Shown here piece after piece: positions 1 through 8,054 of a DNA stretch of 64,000 nucleotides (position 1 is the first letter of the stretch; the number at the start of each line of letters is the position of its first letter). The DNA comes from Clostridium pasteurianum BC1 (GTDB lineage Bacteria; Bacillota; Clostridia; Clostridiales; Clostridiaceae). The stretch lies in the NCBI RefSeq assembly GCF_000389635.1, contig NC_021182.1, forward strand, positions 2,294,001-2,358,000. Direction: 5' to 3'. A program made the translations under genes and the position numbers. The notes beneath the pieces are model-generated. The model saw only the letters and a list, made by a program, of their open reading frames with translations. It made no database searches and had not been told where the DNA came from.

Positions 1-282
1 AGGTCAAATAAATCTATAAATTTTAATAGCGTTTCAAATGAAGCCGGATTATCTAAAGCAACTTTATATAATAATTCTGACATAAGAGAAAGGATTGAAA
101 CTTTAAGAAATCAACAAGCTCAAGTACCTACCCCAGCGCAGGTTAAGAGGGAAATGGATGAAAATAATAAAGATGCTATAATTGCAAGTCTTAAAAGGAA
201 AATCAAGAACCTATTAGAAGAAAACAAGCAAATAAAGGAGCAAGTAAAGATTAGTTATGGAGATATTTATAAGAAAATTTAA
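1..282 (+). CDS. Transposon protein C-like (DUF6262/TnpC type), C-terminal part
   Basis: An open frame runs from base 1 to a TAA at 280-282 (93 residues seen); the start lies outside the window. The peptide has the segment GLSKATLYNN, typical of the helix-turn-helix part of TnpC/DUF6262 proteins, followed by a Lys/Glu-rich coiled coil (about residues 60-85). In the Tn554-type family this small protein accompanies two tyrosine recombinases, TnpA and TnpB, and helps transposition. Those partners should lie to the left. Family assignment comes from motif recognition only, so the element itself cannot be confirmed here. Confidence 0.6.
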   Translation, partial: RSNKSINFNSVSNEAGLSKATLYNNSDIRERIETLRNQQAQVPTPAQVKREMDENNKDAIIASLKRKIKNLLEENKQIKEQVKISYGDIYKKI

Positions 283-297
283 TCGGGGGGAAATTTG

Positions 298-606
298 GTG
301 AAAGAAGAAATATTATCTGATTTTCCACAAATAAAGTCAGATATAAAACAAAAAATAGTTGGGAAATACTCTTCTTCTGGCATTTTAGAATTAAGTGAAG
401 AAGATGAAAGAATCATTACAGAAATAGAGACAGAAGGCAAAAAATTCGATAACAAAGTTATATGCGTTATAGATGGTATTATGTCTGTTGGAGATACACA
501 AATTGCAGTTACTAGTTATACCTTTACAGATAATGAATTTAAACCCTATAAATATAATGGGTGTCTAGTAATTTATGCAAAATGTTATAATCACACATGG
601 AATTAA
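298..606 (+). CDS. Hypothetical protein, 102 aa
   Basis: This is a short acidic protein without membrane segment or recognised motif. A G-run (285-290) acts as ribosome binding site for GTG 298; a TTG at 295 is the alternative start. It begins 15 bases after the TnpC-like gene and reads in the same direction, so it may be cargo or the last gene of that transposon. The region after its stop is non-coding and ends in a strong terminator at 800-845. I do not recognise a family. Confidence 0.45.
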   Translation: MKEEILSDFPQIKSDIKQKIVGKYSSSGILELSEEDERIITEIETEGKKFDNKVICVIDGIMSVGDTQIAVTSYTFTDNEFKPYKYNGCLVIYAKCYNHTWN

Positions 607-799
607 ATGAAATCGGAATTATTGGTATGGCAGAAAAAAGTGGAATTGTAACTTGTGCATTTTGAAACATACTGCAAATTGGTATATTAGTGTAACGTGT
701 AAGTCGTTGATTGATAAAAAAGTTGCACAATTGATTAATCTTAGTTTAGGACCAAAAATCAGGAGCAGACCATAGCAAACACTCAAAATTTAGGCATGA

Positions 800-845
800 A
801 ACAAAAGTCAAAGTGCTAAAAAATCACTTTGGCTTTTGTTTTAGT
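800..845 (+). terminator. Rho-independent terminator
   Basis: A 16 bp nearly perfect stem (AACAAAAGTCAAAGTG at 800-815 with its complement at 825-840) is followed by a T-rich tail. It ends transcription from the transposon-side genes. Confidence 0.85.
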
Positions 846-1065
846 TTTAAGTTGGTGTGGAGGTAATATATGTGTAATCAATAGCAAAGTAGATTAATTA
901 ATGTAGATTTCAAGTAATTTCAATGATGCACAATATATTTTTGTAGCATTAATTAATCTCCACTTTTCACTTCATAATGCGAATGATCCTCCAAACCCAA
1001 TGGATTCATTGAAATTATAAAATATAATTATTTAGAATTTTTATACAAAGGTGTAATTATTCAAA

Positions 1066-1085
1066 CTTCATAAAGTCTTCATAAA
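1066..1085 (+). promoter_or_regulatory. Tandem CTTCATAAA repeats, candidate OmpR/PhoB-type box
   Basis: CTTCATAAA occurs at 1066-1074 and again at 1077-1085, a period of exactly 11 bp, which is the spacing of PhoB/OmpR-type binding boxes. An AT-rich TATTAAAAT at about 1112-1120 could be the -10 region. The operon downstream encodes an OmpR-family regulator, so autoregulation is a reasonable inference. Confidence 0.5.
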
Positions 1086-1155
1086 TTCAGTAAATATTTC
1101 TTTAAAATAATCTATTAAAATAGGCTTAGAGAAGAATTGAAAGGAGTGAGATTTT

Positions 1156-1857
1156 ATGAAACACTTGGTAATTATACCAGCTTATAATGAGGGGCAGAAC
1201 ATTTACAATGTGGTAAAAAACATAATAAATAGTACCTCAGAATTTGATATTGTGGTTATTAACGATGGATCTAAGGATAATACATACTTTGAGGCAAAAA
1301 AAGCAGGCGCGAAGGTATTAAATCTATCAAGTAATTTAGGTGTTGGAGGTGCAGTTCAGACTGGATATTTATATGCATACGATAATAACTATGATGTCGC
1401 TGTACAAATTGATGGTGATGGTCAACATTGTTCTGAAGACCTACTTAAACTACTTGAAGAAATTAAAAGAAATGAAGTGGATATGGTAATTGGGTCTAGA
1501 TTTATTGGCGAAGGTCATTATAAACCTAGTCTATTTAGAAGTATTGGAATAAAGTACTTTTCTAAACTTGTGTCTTATCTTTGTAAAATTTCTTATTATG
1601 ATACAACTTCAGGTTACAGAATAGTGAATAGGAAAGCCATAGAGCATTTTATCAATTATTATCCTCAAGATTATCCTGAAGTAGAGACAATCGTGTATGC
1701 TGTAAAAAATGGTTTAAAAGTAAAAGAAATTTTGGTTAATATGAATAAAAGGCAGGGTGGTAAATCTACTATAACACCGTTAAAGTCAATATATTATATG
1801 ATAAAGGTGACTTTAGCATTAATAATTGAGAAACCAAGTGAAGGTGCACTTCAATGA
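1156..1857 (+). CDS. Glycosyltransferase family 2, DPM-like (polyprenyl-phosphate sugar synthase)
   Basis: This 233 aa cytoplasmic GT-A enzyme probably transfers a sugar from a nucleotide donor to polyprenyl phosphate. The N-terminus has the family signature IIPAYNEG, then VINDGSKDNT near residue 38, the metal-binding QIDGDGQH near 90, and the GSRF segment near 115. There are no membrane spans, as in short DPM1-like enzymes. A ribosome binding site AAGGAG (1141-1146) supports ATG 1156. It overlaps the next gene by 4 bases. Together with the SMR-like and GT39 genes downstream it resembles the ArnC-ArnE/F-ArnT logic: make a lipid-linked sugar, flip it, then transfer it outside the cell. The sugar and acceptor are unknown. 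Confidence 0.85.
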   Translation: MKHLVIIPAYNEGQNIYNVVKNIINSTSEFDIVVINDGSKDNTYFEAKKAGAKVLNLSSNLGVGGAVQTGYLYAYDNNYDVAVQIDGDGQHCSEDLLKLLEEIKRNEVDMVIGSRFIGEGHYKPSLFRSIGIKYFSKLVSYLCKISYYDTTSGYRIVNRKAIEHFINYYPQDYPEVETIVYAVKNGLKVKEILVNMNKRQGGKSTITPLKSIYYMIKVTLALIIEKPSEGALQ

Positions 1858-2189
1858 ATATATTTTGCTTGTTTGTTTCTATAACTTTTCTAGTAATAAA
1901 CGTTACATTAATTAAAAAGAGAAGAGTGGAATTTGAGTATAGCTTGTTATGGATAATGGTATGTACTCTATTAATAATATTTTCTGTAGATGAAAAACTT
2001 GTTGAGTTTTTGGCTAGTAGTTTAGGAATAATTTATGCACCTGCATTTTTGTTTTTGGTTGGGATAATGTTTAGCCTTTCAATGATTTTTTATCTTATGA
2101 TAGTAATATCTGATATGAAAAAGAAAATAACAAAACTTATACAAGTAAATGCCTTATTAGATTATAAAATTAATGAAAGGTTGAAATAA
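1854..2189 (+). CDS. DUF2304 family membrane protein
   Basis: This 111 aa protein has three hydrophobic segments (about residues 2-20, 30-48, 62-86) and a basic C-terminus. DUF2304 proteins are commonly found next to DPM-like glycosyltransferases, and this one overlaps the GT2 stop (ATGA). It probably helps anchor or assist the glycosyltransferase at the membrane. Its biochemical role is not established. Confidence 0.75.
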   Translation: MNIFCLFVSITFLVINVTLIKKRRVEFEYSLLWIMVCTLLIIFSVDEKLVEFLASSLGIIYAPAFLFLVGIMFSLSMIFYLMIVISDMKKKITKLIQVNALLDYKINERLK

Positions 2190-2190
2190 G

Positions 2191-2538
2191 ATGAATTATT
2201 TACTGCTTTTCATTAATGTAATTATGTTGGTGTCAGGTCAAGTTTTATGGAAAATTGGAGTAAGCAAAATACATTTACAATTATCGGCTAAAGGTGTAAT
2301 GGATGCTATATTTAATCCTTATATATTTTGTGGAGGAATTATTTATGTTTTTGCTACTGCAATTTGGTTATATTTGCTTTCTAAGGCACCATTGAGTAAA
2401 ATATATCCACTTCAAAGCTTATGCTATGTATTTGGAGCAATAGCAGGAGTTATTTTTTTTAAGGATAGTTTTAATTTAAATAGAACCTTTGGTCTTATAT
2501 TTATTGTTGGTGGAGCTGTTTTAATTGCTTCAAAATAA
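2191..2538 (+). CDS. SMR/EamA-like four-helix membrane protein, candidate lipid-linked sugar flippase
   Basis: This 115 aa protein has four predicted transmembrane helices with the small-multidrug-resistance/DMT look. The segment SKAPLSKIYPLQS near residue 65 is like that in ArnE/ArnF-type proteins. It starts one base after the preceding stop. In such operons these half-size transporters move polyprenyl-phosphate-linked sugars across the membrane, and that is the inferred job here. A role as a cation/drug exporter is the alternative but fits the neighbours less well. Confidence 0.7.
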   Translation: MNYLLLFINVIMLVSGQVLWKIGVSKIHLQLSAKGVMDAIFNPYIFCGGIIYVFATAIWLYLLSKAPLSKIYPLQSLCYVFGAIAGVIFFKDSFNLNRTFGLIFIVGGAVLIASK

Positions 2539-2554
2539 AGGGAGTGTGAAGATA

Positions 2555-3814
2555 TTGTTTAGTTTAAGAGATGAAAAAAAAAGAACAAAATACGGTTTAT
2601 TAATTATAGAAATTATTTTTATCATGGCTGCACTGATTTCTATTTTTAAATATGGAAATTCGCTTCTTTTAGGAAGTCTTGAGAAGTTTGATAATGACGA
2701 TGTGAAATATATCAGAAGTGCATGGAATTTAATAGATAATAAAATATTGTCTTACGAAAACGTTAAAGAATCTACACTTTATATCATGCCTGGTTTAACC
2801 TTTGTGTTAGCGTTTTTCATGATGATTTTTGGAAAGATGCAGGGGTTAGTTGCATTTAAGGTTTTTCAGATGATGCTTCAGGCAGGAAGCATATACCTAA
2901 TATTTCTTATAGGAAGGAAGGTTTTCGGGAGTAGAGTGGGATTGATAGCTTCAGTAATAGATGTTATATATATTACTGAATTATTTGTTGTAAATACAAT
3001 ACTAATGGAATGTATATCTAAGTTTTTGCTTCTGCTTCTAATATATATAAGCATTTATGCCATAGAGACAAAGAGTGTTAAGCTGTATGCCTTAGGAGGC
3101 ATTATATGGGCGATATCCTGTTTATTTAAACCAACAATGGTGGTTTATCCGATATTAATTTTGGTTATTTGGATTAAGAGTAAGTATAAGTTTTCTGAAA
3201 TACTTAAATATACTACATTAGTCTTAATAATATTTTGTACAATAATGTCTCCTTGGTGGGTTAGAAACTATATAGATTTTAATAGATTTATACCATTTAC
3301 AAAATCAACTGGCAATCCATTTCTTCAAGGAACATTTATAAATTATGATCAGAGCGAAGGTTGGGGAGTGCCATATGTAAAAGGCAGAAATGCTATTGAA
3401 AGTGATGAAAATGAAACAAAAGCAGGATTACAAAGACTTGAGAAATACGGTAAAAAGCAACCATTTAAATTTGTTTTTTGGTATACTATAGGTAAAACGC
3501 TTTTATTTTGGAAAGATCCGTTCTATTGGAGAACAATTTTTAATATTACTTTTCTAATAGCAAATGTTATTCATAAAATAATTTTATTATTAGGAATTAT
3601 AGGTATGGTAAAGGGAGCAAAGGAAAACTCAAATGTAGCACTATTGATTGGCGTGTTATTATTTTTAAATTTAATATATTTACCATTCTATACTTTTTCA
3701 AGATATTCTTATATTGCAATGCCTTTAGTAATGATATTTGCAGCTTTTAGTATAGATAAGATTATAATAAGAAAGAAGAGGAATTTATTAGTATGGAAAA
3801 GAACACCGTGTTAG
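2555..3814 (+). CDS. GT39-type membrane glycosyltransferase (ArnT/PMT-like)
   Basis: This multi-span membrane protein of 419 aa has about ten hydrophobic helices and an acidic pair (FDNDDVKY) in the first extracytoplasmic loop, where GT39/GT-C enzymes keep their catalytic Asp. It should transfer a sugar from polyprenyl phosphate to an envelope acceptor. TTG 2555 was chosen because GGGAG at 2540-2544 is about 10 bases upstream; an upstream TTG at 2525 would overlap the previous gene and lacks a site. Its 3' end overlaps the response regulator by 22 bases, which couples the glycosylation genes to their presumed regulator. Confidence 0.8.
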   Translation: MFSLRDEKKRTKYGLLIIEIIFIMAALISIFKYGNSLLLGSLEKFDNDDVKYIRSAWNLIDNKILSYENVKESTLYIMPGLTFVLAFFMMIFGKMQGLVAFKVFQMMLQAGSIYLIFLIGRKVFGSRVGLIASVIDVIYITELFVVNTILMECISKFLLLLLIYISIYAIETKSVKLYALGGIIWAISCLFKPTMVVYPILILVIWIKSKYKFSEILKYTTLVLIIFCTIMSPWWVRNYIDFNRFIPFTKSTGNPFLQGTFINYDQSEGWGVPYVKGRNAIESDENETKAGLQRLEKYGKKQPFKFVFWYTIGKTLLFWKDPFYWRTIFNITFLIANVIHKIILLLGIIGMVKGAKENSNVALLIGVLLFLNLIYLPFYTFSRYSYIAMPLVMIFAAFSIDKIIIRKKRNLLVWKRTPC

Positions 3815-4488
3815 TAGTAGATGATGAGAAAGATATTAGAGAAGTAATTGAAATTTATTTAATGAATGAAGGAATAAATGTAATTACTGCTTCAGATGGG
3901 ATTGAAGCCATAGAAAAACTCAAAACTAATAGAGTAGATCTAATAGTTCTAGATATTATGATGCCGAAGTTAGACGGGATAAGAACATGCTTAAAAATCA
4001 GAGAAGAGAAAAAATTACCCATTATTATGCTTTCAGCTAAAATTGAAGATAGTGATAAAATATTAGGACTTAATGTTGGAGCAGATGACTATGTAGCAAA
4101 ACCTTTTAATCCTCTTGAATTAGCTGCAAGGGTAAAATCACAGCTTAGAAGATATCTGAATTTTAATGAAGAGAAGAAAAATAGTGAGGATGAAATCATA
4201 ATAGATGGGCTTACATTAAATAGAGCTTCAAGAGAAGTTTTTGTGGATGGAAGTTTTGTAAGACTTACTCCCTTGGAGTTTTCAATATTAGAAGTATTGG
4301 CTTTGAATAGAAATAGGGTGTTAAGCACTGAACAGATATATAAACAGGTGTGGAATGAAGCTTTTAATAATGCTGATAACACTGTAGCAGTACATATAAG
4401 AAACATAAGAGAAAAAATAGAAATAAATCCACGAGAGCCAAAGTACATCAAAGTTGTTTGGGGAGTTGGGTATAAAATTGAAAAATAG
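3793..4488 (+). CDS. OmpR/PhoB-family response regulator
   Basis: This 231 aa DNA-binding regulator has a receiver domain at about residues 5-118 with the acidic pocket (VVDDEKD), the phospho-acceptor Asp in LDIMMPK near residue 54 and the conserved Lys in AKPF. A winged-helix trans_reg_C domain (about 135-230) ends in the typical VWGVGYKIEK. The start lies inside the glycosyltransferase gene and the stop lies past the start region of the kinase, so translation is probably coupled. The likely target is its own operon through the repeat at 1066-1085. Confidence 0.92.
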   Translation: MEKNTVLVVDDEKDIREVIEIYLMNEGINVITASDGIEAIEKLKTNRVDLIVLDIMMPKLDGIRTCLKIREEKKLPIIMLSAKIEDSDKILGLNVGADDYVAKPFNPLELAARVKSQLRRYLNFNEEKKNSEDEIIIDGLTLNRASREVFVDGSFVRLTPLEFSILEVLALNRNRVLSTEQIYKQVWNEAFNNADNTVAVHIRNIREKIEINPREPKYIKVVWGVGYKIEK

Positions 4489-5866
4489 GATTAAAAAAAT
4501 TTTATTTGGAAGTATTACTAGAGAGCTATTATTGGTTAATATAGTGAGCTTTGCTTTGGTTGTTATAGGAGTAATAATTGCTATCGGGATGTTATATGCA
4601 AATTTTGATAGTAAAGATACTCCTGATAAAATGATAGCAGACGCCAATAGTTTATATGTTGAAGTCGGAAGGTATGTAACCCGAGAGGATGAGGGGTCTA
4701 ACAACTATTTAAAGCAACTAGGTAAGCATTATGGGTTTAATGCTGCAGTTACTGATTCTAGAGGGAATATAATTTTAAAAACAGCAAATGTAAACACTGA
4801 TAAAATTGATGTTGAGAAAGTTCAACAAATCTTTCAAGGCAAAGCGTATAGGTCAAATGATACTTTTTATCAAATATACAATGTAAAACTTGGAAATAAG
4901 GATGCAATGCTTTTTGTTTGGAAGCTGCCACAATTGAATCGAATTACCAATATTGGTAAAATAATAGTATTAATAGGAATACTTCCAGTAATCATAGTAG
5001 TGGTGTTAATATATATTTTAATTAGAAGAAAGGCTAAATATATAAAAGATATATGTAGAGGCATAGAAACAATTTCACAGGGAAATCTTGATTATAGAAT
5101 TGATAAAAAAGGCGTAGATGAATTATCTATATTATCAGATAAGATTAATAGTATGACTATTGATTTAAAAAATATAATGGAAGATGAGAGAAAAGCAGAG
5201 CGATTAAAGAGTGAGCTTATGACAAATGTATCTCATGATTTAAGGACTCCACTGACTTCTTTAATTGCATATCTACAACTAGCAGATGACGACAAAACTT
5301 CATTAAAGGATAAAGAGAAATTTACTGAAATAGCTTTACAAAAGTCAAATAAATTAAAAAAGCTTATAGATGATTTATTTGAGTATTCAAAGCTTGAAAG
5401 TGGAGCAATTAAACTAGGAAAAGAAGAAATAAATATTGTTGAAATAATTGAACAGAGCATAGGTGAGCTTTCTATACTTGCAAAAAAACGAAATATAACT
5501 TTCCATAAAAGCTTTAGTAATAGCATTTTTTTAAAAGTAGATCCAAATAAAATAGGCAGAGTTTTTGAAAACGTGATTTCTAATGCTGTAAAGTATAGTA
5601 CTGAAGGAAGTACAATATATATTGATATTTCTCAAAAGAATGATGGATTAATAATTAGCTTCGAGAATATAATAAATGAAATATTCGAAGAAAACGTAGA
5701 AAAATTATTTGATAGATTTTATAGAACAGATGAAGCTAGAAATTCTGAACAGGGTGGATCAGGACTTGGACTTGCTATTGCAAAAAATATTATTGAACTC
5801 CATGGCGGGATAATATGGGCAGAGGTTGAACAGAAAAACTTCAAAATGAATATACGATTAAATTAA
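4478..5866 (+). CDS. Sensor histidine kinase
   Basis: This 462 aa membrane kinase has one helix near residues 20-40, an extracytoplasmic sensor region of about 110 residues, a second helix near 165-185, a HAMP linker, a HisKA domain with SHDLRTPL (phospho-acceptor His near 252) and a HATPase domain with an N-box (ENVISNAVKY) and a G-box (GGSGLGLAIAKN). TTG 4478 has a G-rich site upstream at 4460-4470; TTG 4454 or 4466 are possible. It overlaps the regulator gene and is the last gene of the operon. The signal sensed is unknown; an envelope stress or cationic peptide signal would suit a surface-glycosylation operon. Confidence 0.9.
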   Translation: MKNRIKKILFGSITRELLLVNIVSFALVVIGVIIAIGMLYANFDSKDTPDKMIADANSLYVEVGRYVTREDEGSNNYLKQLGKHYGFNAAVTDSRGNIILKTANVNTDKIDVEKVQQIFQGKAYRSNDTFYQIYNVKLGNKDAMLFVWKLPQLNRITNIGKIIVLIGILPVIIVVVLIYILIRRKAKYIKDICRGIETISQGNLDYRIDKKGVDELSILSDKINSMTIDLKNIMEDERKAERLKSELMTNVSHDLRTPLTSLIAYLQLADDDKTSLKDKEKFTEIALQKSNKLKKLIDDLFEYSKLESGAIKLGKEEINIVEIIEQSIGELSILAKKRNITFHKSFSNSIFLKVDPNKIGRVFENVISNAVKYSTEGSTIYIDISQKNDGLIISFENIINEIFEENVEKLFDRFYRTDEARNSEQGGSGLGLAIAKNIIELHGGIIWAEVEQKNFKMNIRLN

Positions 5867-6096
5867 AAGATTAATTACATAGCGTTCATCGCCTATTTAA
5901 GGCATCAATACTATTCATTTTATCAATTAAAAATTATTAAAAGAATCCTTAACAAAATATCTACAGAATATTAGGTGAAAGAATATATTACATATGTATA
6001 GTATATTCTTTCCTTTATTTTTCAAGGCTTTTTTAAAATTAGGTATTGATAAACATGTAAATGGATTTTATATAAAATGTAACTAGATTTAAATAT

Positions 6097-6129
6097 AAAA
6101 GGAGTAGCTCATCGTTACTCCTTTTACCA
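6097..6129 (+). terminator. Terminator hairpin
   Basis: A 10 bp stem AAAAGGAGTA (6097-6106) pairs with TACTCCTTTT (6116-6125). It lies 230 bases after the kinase stop and could end the operon. It may work in both directions because both flanks carry A/T runs. Confidence 0.65.
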
Positions 6130-6191
6130 ATATATATAACTATACCTCTTACATTTAAAGTTATATATCCTAAAAAATAAGCAGATTTATT

Positions 6192-6230
6192 AATCTCTTA
6201 CATCGATAAAAGGTGTAAGGGATTTTTTCT
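6192..6230 (+). terminator. Rho-independent terminator
   Basis: An 11 bp stem at 6192-6202 / 6214-6224 with one wobble is followed by six T residues. Confidence 0.7.
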
Positions 6231-6332
6231 TATACATAGATATAGCTATATATCAGTGTGTACTATATGAGTTTGGAAGTGTATGCTAGATGGTAGTTTA
6301 TTCCAAGACATTCTTTCGTAGCTCGTAAAATC

Positions 6333-6647
6333 TTATTTTGCACTAGCTAAAGTATTTAATGTCAGAGATAACTGTTCTGCAGCTATTATGTGTTTGCATT
6401 TTTTCCTTTCCTCACGTTTTTGAAAAGTAAAATATCTACAATCACAAACAGTATGATTTAAATCTACATTATAAAATTTATTGCTATCTTTACTACTTTG
6501 AGCAATGTATAGTCCATCACCAATGTATGTTACATTTATAATTCTTGCTCTGTATTTTGGATTTTTACATAAAAAGTGAGCTTTTGTGTTTTTATTTCGT
6601 GGAATCCATTTATACTGTATTTTCCAAGGTGCATTATGAATAGAAGA
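6333..6647 (-). pseudogene. SWIM zinc-finger protein remnant
   Basis: On the minus strand a 104-codon frame without a start ends at TAA 6333-6335. It carries VCDC, then KREERKKCKHI twelve residues later, a CxC...CxH pattern that is the SWIM zinc-finger signature, followed by a helix rich in Ala and Leu. The frame is blocked upstream by a stop at 6648-6650. Its first ~14 codons (above about 6605) appear to be antisense to a scrap of another small Cys-rich gene that also occurs at 19.05 kb, so only the part below about 6605 is the SWIM protein. It is a fragment produced by recombination. Confidence 0.5.
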
Positions 6648-6767
6648 CTATGATACTATTAAAACCATTTTAGAAGTTGATAGATTCAAGTTTGTATATG
6701 AAAAAATGGTTTAGATGAATGGGTATTGGAGAATTAAATATATTTTAAGTGAAGAATACATACAAAT

Positions 6768-7770
6768 CAGTATTTCACAAGTCAAAAATATTTTCAAAAC
6801 AATCTTAGGAAAAAATATAAATAAAAATTTCTTGAATCAATGTAATTTTGTAGAAATAAGTATATATACATTGTAGAACATAAAAAATATTTATGTAATA
6901 GCAACTGCAGCTGGTATAAAACATAATCCAATTAGTTAAGACAAGATAAATCATGTTGTATTAAATCAAAGTAAATAAGTTGTAAATATATTATTTAAAA
7001 TATCAGTACATAAATCAATTAATAAAATTTAATATAGTCAAACCAGGCCTTTAATACACTTCAAAAATGTAATTTATAAAGGTCTAGTTTCCTACTGCCT
7101 TTTTTAGATAGTAGGTCAGTTATCTAAGCACTGGAATAACTATAAAAAATCCAGTAGGTTAGTTGAGCCAATGCATAAAATCAACTATAGGCACATTAAA
7201 ACACTATACCCTTCTTTAGTGGTGCTTATGTAAGGTGAGGACTACCACTAAAGGTTCGGTAAGGTTGCTTGGCAGTATTTTTACTGGGTAGGCATTAACA
7301 TTCTTATTTTTTGTAAGAACTTATAGGACAAGCGTTATAAGTTAAAAGTTAATGTTGAATTAGCAGTAAATAAGAAGGGTATTGATGGGGCAGGGCAAGG
7401 CTTTAAACCAACTGTAAATTAATAGTTTATCTACTTACTAGCAATTAAGATTTTTTATCTTTTTGCTTTTAGGTAGGTAAATTATATCTAAAACAAAAGC
7501 AGACATTACCCAAATGTAAGAGGTTTAATTTCATAGATTAAGTGTTTAATCAAAAAAAGTTAATTAAACAGGAGTTGAGATTATGAAATCAAGAAAAACA
7601 GGTATAAGTACAAGCTATATAGTAGATGTTGGAAAGAAGAATAAAGAGTGGAACAGGAAAGGTAAAGCAAAATGCATAGAGTGTAAATACTTACAGTTTG
7701 GTTATTATTGCAGTAAGAAGAGAAGAACCCCAGCATATGTGAATGAGAAAAGACAGTGTAAATCTTTTAT
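6768..7770 (+). repeat. Direct repeat copy 1: candidate RNA plus small Cys-rich gene
   Basis: This segment is repeated at 19101-19958 with only scattered substitutions. The two copies share the 64-66 residue gene and about 650 bases upstream of it. Copy 1 contains about 149 bases (7204-7352) that are absent from copy 2. Homology extends weakly upstream to about 6607 (19.05 kb in copy 2). The repeats have the same orientation and lie 12.2 kb apart. Confidence 0.85.
7040..7411 (+). ncRNA. Candidate large structured RNA, copy 1
   Basis: The stretch is non-coding but dense in stems. CCTACT (7090-7095) pairs with AGTAGG (7108-7113). AGTTGA near 7171 pairs with TCAACT near 7191. TTTAGTGGT pairs with ACCACTAAA (7214-7251). 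Two adjacent stems in 7311-7341 (TTCTTA/TAAGAA, CTTATA/TATAAG) are enclosed by AACATT/AATGTT as a three-way junction. GCCTT at 7047 can close the whole with AAGGC at 7397. The sequence is conserved in the second copy apart from the 149-base block. It resembles the size and complexity of ornate large RNAs such as ROOL, GOLLD or raiA, but I cannot assign it to any. Confidence 0.5.
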
Positions 7771-7777
7771 CCGATGA
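7583..7777 (+). CDS. Small Cys-rich basic protein, copy 1 (64 aa)
   Basis: Four cysteines in the pattern CIEC...CSKK...QCKSF (about residues 32-60) suggest a small zinc-binding fold. About a quarter of the residues are Lys or Arg, which suits nucleic acid binding. The Shine-Dalgarno AGGAG (7570-7574) supports ATG 7583. It lies 170 bases downstream of the candidate RNA, and the pair is repeated at 19771-19971 with about 95% identity. The last codons (FIR, stop) come from a different flanking sequence (TTTATCCGATGACTA) than in copy 2, so the C-terminus was changed by a junction. No family is recognised; a protein partner of the RNA is an inference only. Confidence 0.7.
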   Translation: MKSRKTGISTSYIVDVGKKNKEWNRKGKAKCIECKYLQFGYYCSKKRRTPAYVNEKRQCKSFIR

Positions 7778-7902
7778 CTACCCACTCTAATATTTCCATC
7801 GCACTCTGTGAAAGCGACCAAATACAAAATAAATTTTGTTTTGTCTGCTTTTCTTCAAAGTGGGAGTCAAGAGTGGCTATGTCCCTGGATAACGATTTAC
7901 CC
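7765..7902 (+). repeat. Inverted counterpart of 20677-20851
   Basis: The blocks TTTATCCGATGACTA, GCACTCTGTGAAAGCGA and GTCCCTGGATA occur here in this order and, on the opposite strand, at 20677-20851. Intervening bases are diverged. The pair forms a long-range inverted repeat about 12.9 kb apart around the accessory genes. Confidence 0.6.
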
Positions 7903-7921
7903 TAAAGGACAACGATTTCTA

Positions 7922-8000
7922 AGTATCACAAACTGATACTAAGAACTCTGTTAGTAAGCATCAGATGGAATAAAGACTCCACCTGATAACAAGAACTCTG
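7922..8000 (+). other. Two tandem stem-loops, each followed by AAGAACTCTG
   Basis: Stem AGTATCA/TGATACT (7922-7940) is followed by AAGAACTCTG at 7941-7950. A second stem ATCAG-TGG/CCA-CTGAT (7960-7987) is followed by the same decamer at 7991-8000, exactly 50 bases later. The arrangement looks like a structured RNA or a protein-binding repeat. It has no T-run, so these are not terminators. Function unknown. Confidence 0.4.
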
Positions 8001-8054
8001 CTTATAAAAAAGAAATAAACCGTATGCTATTTACAGACATAAGGAAGTCCAATA

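Larger units (their letters stand above)
607..1155. other. Intergenic region with terminator, inverted repeat and promoter region
   Basis: There is no convincing gene. It holds the terminator at 800-845, a 13 bp perfect inverted repeat (AGATTAATTAATG at 891-903 and its complement at 947-959), and the direct repeat at 1066-1085 that is probably the regulator site for the operon starting at 1156. The inverted repeat has a 43-base loop and no T-run, so it is not an ordinary terminator. Confidence 0.5.

Noticed and set aside
4089-4704. Minus-strand open frames opposite the two-component genes
   Set aside because: They are antisense shadows of well-supported genes and lack starts with binding sites.
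6600-6650. RNase H-like domain joined to the SWIM remnant
   Set aside because: The apparent N-terminal similarity is short, and these bases are homologous, on the other strand, to the small Cys-rich gene scrap at 19.05 kb.
6643-6714. Short plus-strand frame ending EKMV as a gene tail
   Set aside because: Only 23 codons, no homologue recognised; could be chance in AT-rich DNA.
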